DNA of 64,000 nucleotides from Corbicula japonica (Eukaryota > Mollusca > Bivalvia > Venerida > Cyrenidae), in assembly GCA_038501625.1 (NCBI GenBank), contig JAZAYU010000003.1, positions 3,475,001-3,539,000 of the forward strand, in the 5' to 3' direction. Positions 14,501-23,500 of this stretch are shown here, piece by piece; within the stretch, counting starts at the first letter, position 1; each line of letters starts with the position of its first letter. The notes under the pieces are model-generated. The model saw only the letters and a list, made by a program, of their open reading frames with translations, ran no database searches and was not told where the DNA came from. The position numbers and the translations under genes are program-made.

Positions 14501-17500
14501 GTCTGTTGATCTGGGTCTACATTAGTACTTCTTATGATAAAATGCTTATCCATGAAATAAAGGGATTGTAAATGACTTGGTACTGCGGTACACTTACTAG
14601 CTTTCATGGTATATTTACTTGCTACCATGGTACACAAGCTTGCTATCATGATACACTTACTAGCTACCATGGTACCTATACTCGCTACCATGGTACAGTT
14701 AACTAGCTCCCATGCAATTAGTTACTACGTGGTACAGTTGCTTGATACCGTGGTACACATACTACCTACCATCATGATACAGTTCAGTAGCTTTCATGGT
14801 ACACTCAATACTACCATGGTACAAATGCTTGCTCCCATGTTACACTTACTAGCTACCGTTGTAAATCTACTGGCTACCATGGTATACTTAACTAGCTCCC
14901 ATGTTAGTACACTTACTTGCTACCCTCATACACTTACTCACTGCCATAGTGCGTTTACTCACTTGTGTGGTAAACTTGCTTAATAGTATAGTACACCTGC
15001 TTTCAATCACAATTCACTTATTTGCTACCATGGTTACAGGGCATGAGGATGACATGGAGAGGACTGTAGACTTGAATGAAGAGTTTGGCAAGTCTATAAA
15101 TGGTACGGTTGGGAAACATCCATTTGCGAGTATGCAGGAGAACCCCGATGAGCAGAAACAGAAGCATCCGAGACCTGTCAACGAAGTTCGACATATTGAA
15201 CAAAAGAAAAGGTAAATGGCACCTTTAATGATTCATTTGTTGAAACACTTTATTGTGTTAAAGCTTCAGTTTGTTATCTGGCAAATCTGTGAAGCTTGAT
15301 CAGAAAGATGGCTCCTACAAAAGTTTTGATCATGGAGCCTGTGTGCTGATAGTTCTAATGACCATCATTCGTTTAAGCACTGAAAAATTATGCTCTACTC
15401 AGGAATCCACTAGCTACTGAATCTCTTTTCATTTCAATCTTTATTTGAGGAGGTGGGGGGGCAATCTCATAATCATAGGGATCAAATTTCAAGAGTCGGC
15501 AAAGGGTCATCTACCAGGTCACTGATGACAAGTTTGACACAAGCTATATTGATTGGAGTAAGAGTTAAACCTTTTCACCTTAGACAGACTTTTATTGCAA
15601 GGGCAAACATTGTAGAGTCAGGTCAGCCGGAACATCTGTTCTGTCTGATCAGTATCTGCACTGTTGACTTTTTTATTCATTGGGTTATTTCTGACCAAAA
15701 TGAGACCAGAGCAGATCCTGATCAGATGGCATGGATATGCCGGCTGATCTGGATCTACACTGGTCACACATGCTTAAAAATGCGTATATATGGAGGAAAA
15801 GGTTTAATGTGATAATTAAATTGAGAATTGGAGTTAACATAGTCATTAGATTTCTGAATTTCAATACTTATCTCAAGTAGGCCAGAAACTGAGGTATTGG
15901 TACATTGCAATCGATTAGAAAGTCAATTTCTCTTATCTATATGTTTTGTTTGATGATATTCTTTATAGATATGAACGGTTGTTGAAGCGTGCTCGTACTG
16001 AGGATCTGGCAGAAATATCGGCTCTACGCTGTCTGTATCGTACAGGTCAGGACAGATTTGGACGACCAGTGGTTGTATTTGTTGGCAGAAACTTCCCTGC
16101 TAACACTATCAACTTGGAAAAGGTAGACTTTACTTTTATTGATTTTAAAAGAATACAGGTTTTTTTCTCTTTCACTATCAATTAAGAAGAAAAGTGGATG
16201 GAACCTTTTAGTATGACTATTTAAGGGTGTGACAAGCTAACCCCACATTATTACCTTATTTTATCTTATAAACTATTAGCTACACCATTAGAACACATGT
16301 TCAGCTCTTGAGTTTGTAAGCCAAAAGTCATAATACTCTTAACTTTCATTTTGATCAAATTATGCCCCTTTTTAATGTAAGTATTCAAAGGGGATTTTCA
16401 GACAATTTGAAATATCTGTATTTGCAAAGATCAACAAATATCTCCACATCAGTAAAATAATTTTAAAAAATTGGAGCATAAATAACTAAACTACAGATGT
16501 CTGAGTGTTGCTGATTGAATGCTTATAGTGACAGTCGTTTTGAAGGGTGACCAGTGACATAGCCAGTGCTCAAGTATAAACACTAAATTCAGAAAATCTC
16601 AATACAAAATTCTACTGTTTTCATATAATTATATTTGAAGCTCATTTAATGAGATTTTAAGTATTTCCTGTGAATTTCTATAAGAAATTAGGTCTTTTAT
16701 AAAATGTTTTAAATTAAAACCTATTTGTGCACACAAATTGATGATGTCACTAGTCACCTTAAAATGGCCACAAGTTGACATTTGATAAATATTGAAATGA
16801 CAATATCTTTGAGGAAAAATGTTATTAGATCTAAGTTTTCTGTTTCTTGTTGCATTGAAAGTTTGCTCTTTGAGTATGTATTTATTCACATGCATGTGTA
16901 TCGTTAATGTTGTTCAGGATTTCTAAGCAATAAATTGTTGTTGTAGCTGTTGCACACCAGGATATGCGTAGTCTCTTTTTGATGCTGAGCTTTAATTAAA
17001 GGACATTTATCTTTTAGTATTACAATCTCAAACTTTTATCTTTTCCCACCTCAGTATTCTTTGGTATCATGTTATTAAAGGGCGCTATTATTTATACTGA
17101 AACAGTAGCATAAATTATTTATACTGAAACAGTAGCATAGCATGAATTGTTTTCAGTAAAGATAACAAGGTTAATTATCTTTTAATGTCCCTGATCCCTG
17201 ATGGCTGGGTGCATATAGTGATTGCCTTGTCTGTCCATCTATCTGTCTGTCAAAAATCTAGTTTCTAGAGCATATCTTATCAACCTTTCAAGAAATTTCA
17301 ACTTGACTTCACTTATTTGTTCACCTTTTTAAGGCCAGGTGTATGCATCCAAAAATCAATTGGCCCTACCTCAAAGGTCAAGGTCACAGTGTTTAAAGGT
17401 CAAAGTATGCTAAATATCTAGTTTCTGGAACATGACTTTAGCCAAACTGCACCAGATACATTCCCCAGTATCACTTTTAAGACCTAAAGCCGTGCCTCAC

Positions 17501-20500
17501 AGGTTAATTTCAAACTTGGCATTTGAAAGTCAAAAGTTGTGTGAGTTTTTAGTTTCTGGAGTAGACTTCACAACTGAGGTACATATTTCAGCCATTTCAA
17601 CTTTTCAAAAATGTTAACTTAAATGTAACAGTGTTATATAAATATTATGATGTATTGATTGTTTTGAATTGAAAACTCCCTAAGAACAAGCATATTTCTT
17701 GAAACAAAACAGAAATACCAAAAGTTAATGCATATCATTATGCACAGGACAATAATTTCAATATGGTCTATTTTGATTTTGTATTGTTAAAGCGGCATTA
17801 CTTCAATTTAACCTGCTCTTGAATGAAATATGACATGTATTTGGAACTATAGGCACAAATTTGCAGCATTAGTTCCGGCTAATAAAATTTTAATTTACTT
17901 AAATTTCGCGACTAAAAGCGAAAGTTGGATTTCTGAAACGTCACAGAAATCGAGATCGTGCATGAAGTGGTCTCTTCGTCAAAAATCGGTGCTAAATATA
18001 CCTCCACTATAGTTAGCTTCTTGAAAGTTCGTTAACGATAATTAAACAATATCATTGAAAATGCCGTCTATTAGAAAGAATTTGATCGGACCTTTTGTGT
18101 TCTGTTAGAGAGTTTATATATTGGAGTCTACATGGAAAAATATGATTTTTCAATAGTATTCTTACTTAAGTTTAGGGCTGGGGCTTTAAGCAGTCTGTGA
18201 CACAGACTCTGTGTATCTAGTAATAATGCTTCAAACAATTATAAAACTAAATATAGCTATTACTTGGGACATAGTTTTATGGTGTTTTTATATAAAGTCT
18301 TTTTGATATGCTTAAAAATCCAGATACTTAGAGAGGGTTAAGTAGTGTATGTGTCTGTTACATGTTCTGTAATAAGTCAACTAGTTATTGCATCAGAGTA
18401 ATTGGTTTAGAGTTTGGAAACTTGTAGAATTCCTGTTTTTGTCAGTTAAGGTCAGATATTTCATGAATGATGCTTAAATCTGATTTCCCTGAGTAGCAGC
18501 ATTTCAGTAAAATATGACAGTTACAGTGAAGCTTTGTGACATTTGTGACATAACAATAACAGCTTTCTTTTTTTAACCTTTAATAAAGGCATCATGCGGT
18601 GACATTTCTATAAATAGTTGTCATGACTCATGATAATTACAACAGTGGCCTCTGTTACACAAAGCTGAAGGTTATAAAACTGAGATTAGATTTTAGAAAC
18701 CAGTCTCCAATCTCAAGCATCTGATTGGCTGAAATGGCGACCAGTCACCATTTCAGCCAATCAGATGCTTGAGATTTGTTGCCATTTCAGCCAATCAGAT
18801 GCTTGAGATTTAAGACAGTTTAATAATCTTGGGACATTATCATCACATCGAAGTCAGGATTGAAGGATGGTTAGAAGTGGAGTAAATAGAACATGGTAGT
18901 CAGTGTTCACAAGAAGTGTTGATAGGATCTCCTCTTTATTAACCTTTTTTCTCCATATATACACCTTTATAGAGTGGGCCAACATTGTAGATCCAGATCA
19001 GCTGGCTTATCTGTGCTGCCTGATCACGATCTGAATTAGCTATTTGATTTATTAGGTTAATGTAAAGCGCTTTAATTTTGCTAGTTCAAATTTTTGCGAT
19101 TATTGTCACAAATCAGTTATTTTCCTTATTCGCATATTTATGAATTCGCTTCATCGTCAGTCGTTTATATGTTTTGCTAAATTTATTTAAATGATTAAAT
19201 CAAATAAATGAATGGTGGCCAAAAAGGAATTTTATGTGGCGTTAGAAGTGATTAACAGTTCTATCACAAGTTGCTTATTTTCGGGTATACTTAATGTCAG
19301 ATATATGGAAACACATCATAATTATATTTGCAGTATTTATGAATTTGCGAGGTAAGTGATTTGCAAATATTAGTGAATAAAACTAACCCGAATAAAGCCA
19401 GTTCTACAGTATTTCTAACCATCAAGCAAACAGTGCAGATCTTGATTTTAGACTGCATGGATCTGCTAGCTGATATGGATCAACACTGGTTGCACATGTG
19501 ATAAAATGTTTATAAATATGGAGTAAAGGGTTTAAACTGAAAGGGTCCATCAGGGGATAAAACATGTACTTCATTGTTGATGGTAGATGCCAGGCTAAGT
19601 CAGTTAGTTGAGTTCAGGTCCCAAGATTATACAACAGAGAATGGAGACCTGTCTCAAGTCTTAAGGAACTGATTGGCTGAAATGACAACTAGTTTTAAAT
19701 CTCAAGGATCTGATTGGAGGAAATGGAGACTTGACACAAAAACAAATCTCAAGGATCTGATTGGCTGAAATGAAAACTAGTTTTAAATCTCAAGGATCTG
19801 ATTGGAGGAAATGGAGACTTGTCTCCATTTCAGCCAATCAGATGCTTGAGATTTGAGACCTGTCAGATTCCAGTCTATGTGTGTCATTTTTCCACTTTTA
19901 TTGCTGTAAAGTGATTTTTCTCCTGAATCAGGTTTTGTTCCAAAGTTATAAATTCAGAATTATAAGCATTACACAGGAAGGGAGTATTGGTGGCTCTCCG
20001 TGAAAAAAACCCACAACTTCACACTACACAAAAAGAATCCTTCTTTAGTCCAACATTGTAGATCAAGATAAACAACACAAAATTAAAGAGGTGAGGAGGA
20101 AAATGGTTTTGTCAAACTTATGCAGGTGTTTCTGTGCATGAACTTGTTATTATTCCACACATTGCTGTACATGATTTGGTTATTGTTTCAGGCACTGCTG
20201 TACATGATGTGTAATTATTTTAGAACTTCTGTACATATTCCAGCTAATGTTTCAGGCACTGTTGTTATTTTAGGCATTGCTGTACATGAACTGGTTAATA
20301 CTTCAGCATTCAGTTATTATTTCAGACATTGCTTCACATGATCCTGTTAATATTTAAGCATTCAGTTATTATTTCAGACATTGCTGTACATGAACCGGTT
20401 AATATTTTAGCATTCGGTTATTATTTCAGGCATTGGTCTACAATATCCGGTTAATATTTTAGCATTCGGTTATTATTTCAGGCATTGCTGTACATGATCT

Positions 20501-23500
20501 GGTTAATATTTTAGCATTCGGTTATTATTTCAGGCATTGCTGTACATGAATCTGTTATTGTAGGCATTGCTGTACATGAACTGGTTAATACTTCAGCATT
20601 AAGTTATTATTTCAGACATTGCTGTACATGAACTGGTTAATATTTAGCATTCGGTTATTATTTCAGGCATTGCTGTTAATATTTTAGCATTTGGTTATTA
20701 TTTCAGGCATTGCTGTACATGAATCTGTTATTGTAGGCATTGCTGTACATGATCTTGTTAATATTTCAGTTATTATTTCAGGCATTGCTGTACATGAATC
20801 TGTTATTGTAGGCATTGCTGTACATGAACTGGTTAATACTTCAGCATTAAGTTATTATTTCAGACATTGCTGTACATTATCCAGTTAATATTTAAGCATT
20901 TAGTTATTATTTCAGGCATTGCTGTACATGAACCGGTTAATATTTAAGCATTCAGTTATTATTGCAGGCATTGCTGTACATGAATCTTATTGTAGGCATT
21001 GCTGTACATGATCTGGTTAATATTTAAGCATTCGGTTATTATTTCAGGCATTGCTGTACATTATCCAGTTAATATTTCAGCATTCAGTTATTATTTCAGG
21101 CATTGCTGTACATGAACCGTTAATATTTAAGCGTTCAGTTATTATTTCAGGGATTGCTATACCTCATCCGGTTAATATTTCAGGCATTGCTGTACATGAT
21201 CCGGTTAATACTTCAGCATTAAGTTAGTATTTCAGGCATTGCTGTACAGTATCCGGTTAATATGTAAGCATTCAGTTTTATTTCAGGCATTGCTGTACAG
21301 TATCTGGTTAATATTTAAGCATTCAGTTTTTATTTCAGGCATTGTTGTAAAATATTCGGTTAATATTTTAGCATTTGGTTATTATTTCAGGCATTGGTCT
21401 ACAGTATCCGGTTAATATTTTAGCATTTGGTTATTATTTCAGGCATTGCTGTTCATGATCTGGTTATTATTTCAGGCATTGTTGTACATGATCCGGTTAT
21501 TAGATCCCATAGTGGACAGAGACTATGTTGTTGTGTATTTCCACACAAAAACAACAAGTGATAACCTACCACCGATGGACTACCTGAAGAATATTTACCA
21601 CACATTAGATCATAAGTATGAGTTCCTCAATTCAACTTAATGTTTCTATCTTACAAAATTTGATCATTTGTAATTACTGGTAGTTAACCCTTTAAAAACC
21701 CATTACAGATATGGCTGTTATCAATAGGCCAACAGTGTGGATTCAGATCAGTTTAAAGAGATCTAAAGTGTTCACATTTTGGTTCATTAGGCTATTTCTG
21801 TCCAAGAAGTGAGCAATGTAGATCCTGGTGAGACAGCACTGATTTGCCAGTTGATCTGGATCTACTCTTTTTGTACATGCCTTAAAATATGTATAAATGA
21901 AGTAAAGAGTGAAGTATTTAGCTCAGCATTAGCTTCATTTGTTACCAGTATCGATTAATGTTTGAGTATTTGTTTATGTATTAAGTAGATAAATAAATAT
22001 GCTGCAACTTTTTTTCCTAAAATGTAACAAATATGTCAGTATACATGTACATGCTATATTTCTGTCATTGTAGATACAAGAAGAACCTAAAGTCTTTCTA
22101 CATTGTACATCCCACCTGGTGGTCAAAGGTAAATATGTCCCCACTGTTGTATTTGCTCAGTTGTCATAACAAGGCATTGTATCTGTGTGATTGACCCTTT
22201 TCTCCATGGGTACAACTTTTATCCCTTGGGCTGTTTCAAAAAAAATGGCTGGAAAAGTGAAAAAATAGTAAAAAATTAAAGTTCATAAAAATTCCAAACT
22301 TGTTATTCTGTATTTTTTGTTTATTGAATCTGAGTATAGAACTGAAAAGATTTTTAAATCGTTCAACTGGTTGCTGAGATATTGTCATTTGAAAAATGGC
22401 AAGTGAAGTGAAAAAAATGTCAAGAATTTAAGTTCATAAAAAGTCCAAACTGGTTGGTCCATATGTTTGTACGGTCTTTACGGTGAGCAAAATCAATCAA
22501 GTTATACTCATATGTGGCAGAATAAACATTTTATGGACCTTATTGACCAATATTAAATAAATCAAAGAATTTTAATTTATGTGCTTAAATTACAAGTATT
22601 ATTGTTTCTTATTATTTAAATGTGTATTTCTGTTAAAATACATGTTGAAGCATCAAATAAAAGTGCTTAAGAACTTGTGGTATCGCATAAAGATAAAAAA
22701 TTCATATTGTTAAAAAAGTGTGTCACACTCCTGACAACCACATAAGTGCAGTGTACTCAAAAATGTTTCACTAAGGCCATTCCTTTTTGTCACAATTTAA
22801 CAAAACATGACATAGACTTCTAGGAAAAAATATGCTCTTGTTTTCATGTAAAGGATATGTTGACAGAATATTGCAATATGTGCATAATGTCACACTCCTG
22901 ACAAATTTAGCTGACATTTTCTGAAGGGAGCTGCAGACAAATATAATTTCAGTAGAGGTGATAATATTATAATTATTGCATCTAGAAACATAAAACTTAA
23001 TGATACACAAAATATTTCTTATGTACTATTAATCTTTAAAGTCCTATAAATTTATAAAGCAAAGATGTATTCATTTTCTTGAGGTATTTTCTAATCTACC
23101 ACGCTTGACCTAATAGCATAAAATTTGATTACTTTAAGTATAATATGCTTAATTTTATCATTATTTGATGCCTAATAAATGCACATTTTACTAAAACAAC
23201 ACTAAAACTTGTCTTTACTTAAGCTTTTTGTAAAATAATGGTCTGAACAAATGTGATTTTGAAAAGTGTCACACTTTTTTGTCACACTGCTGACATTTTT
23301 TGTCCATTATTTTAGAATATTTTTTTAACAGATGGTGCTATTTTGATGAAACTTCACAATTCTTTAAAGGGCATGATGAGACACCTTTGCAAAGTAGGAA
23401 AATGGAAGTAACTGTTTGTTGTACATTTTTATAACAGGAAAACCCAAACCAGCCATTTTTTTTGAAACAGCCCCCTTGTGAAAACAGTGTAGATCCAGTG

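Noticed and set aside
14497..14983. Frames rich in LLATMV repeats
   Set aside because: Translation of the CTACCATGGTAC repeat in intron 7, not a protein repeat domain.
15453..15812. 119-residue frame containing DPDQMAWICRLIWIYTG
   Set aside because: Comes from a TTAA MITE. The same peptide pattern recurs wherever that element is read in this frame (27159, 30406, 61331, 62573).
20120..20888. Frames with repeated GIAVHE words
   Set aside because: Read-through of the intron 9 array. Most units contain stops, so this is not a tandem-exon cluster.
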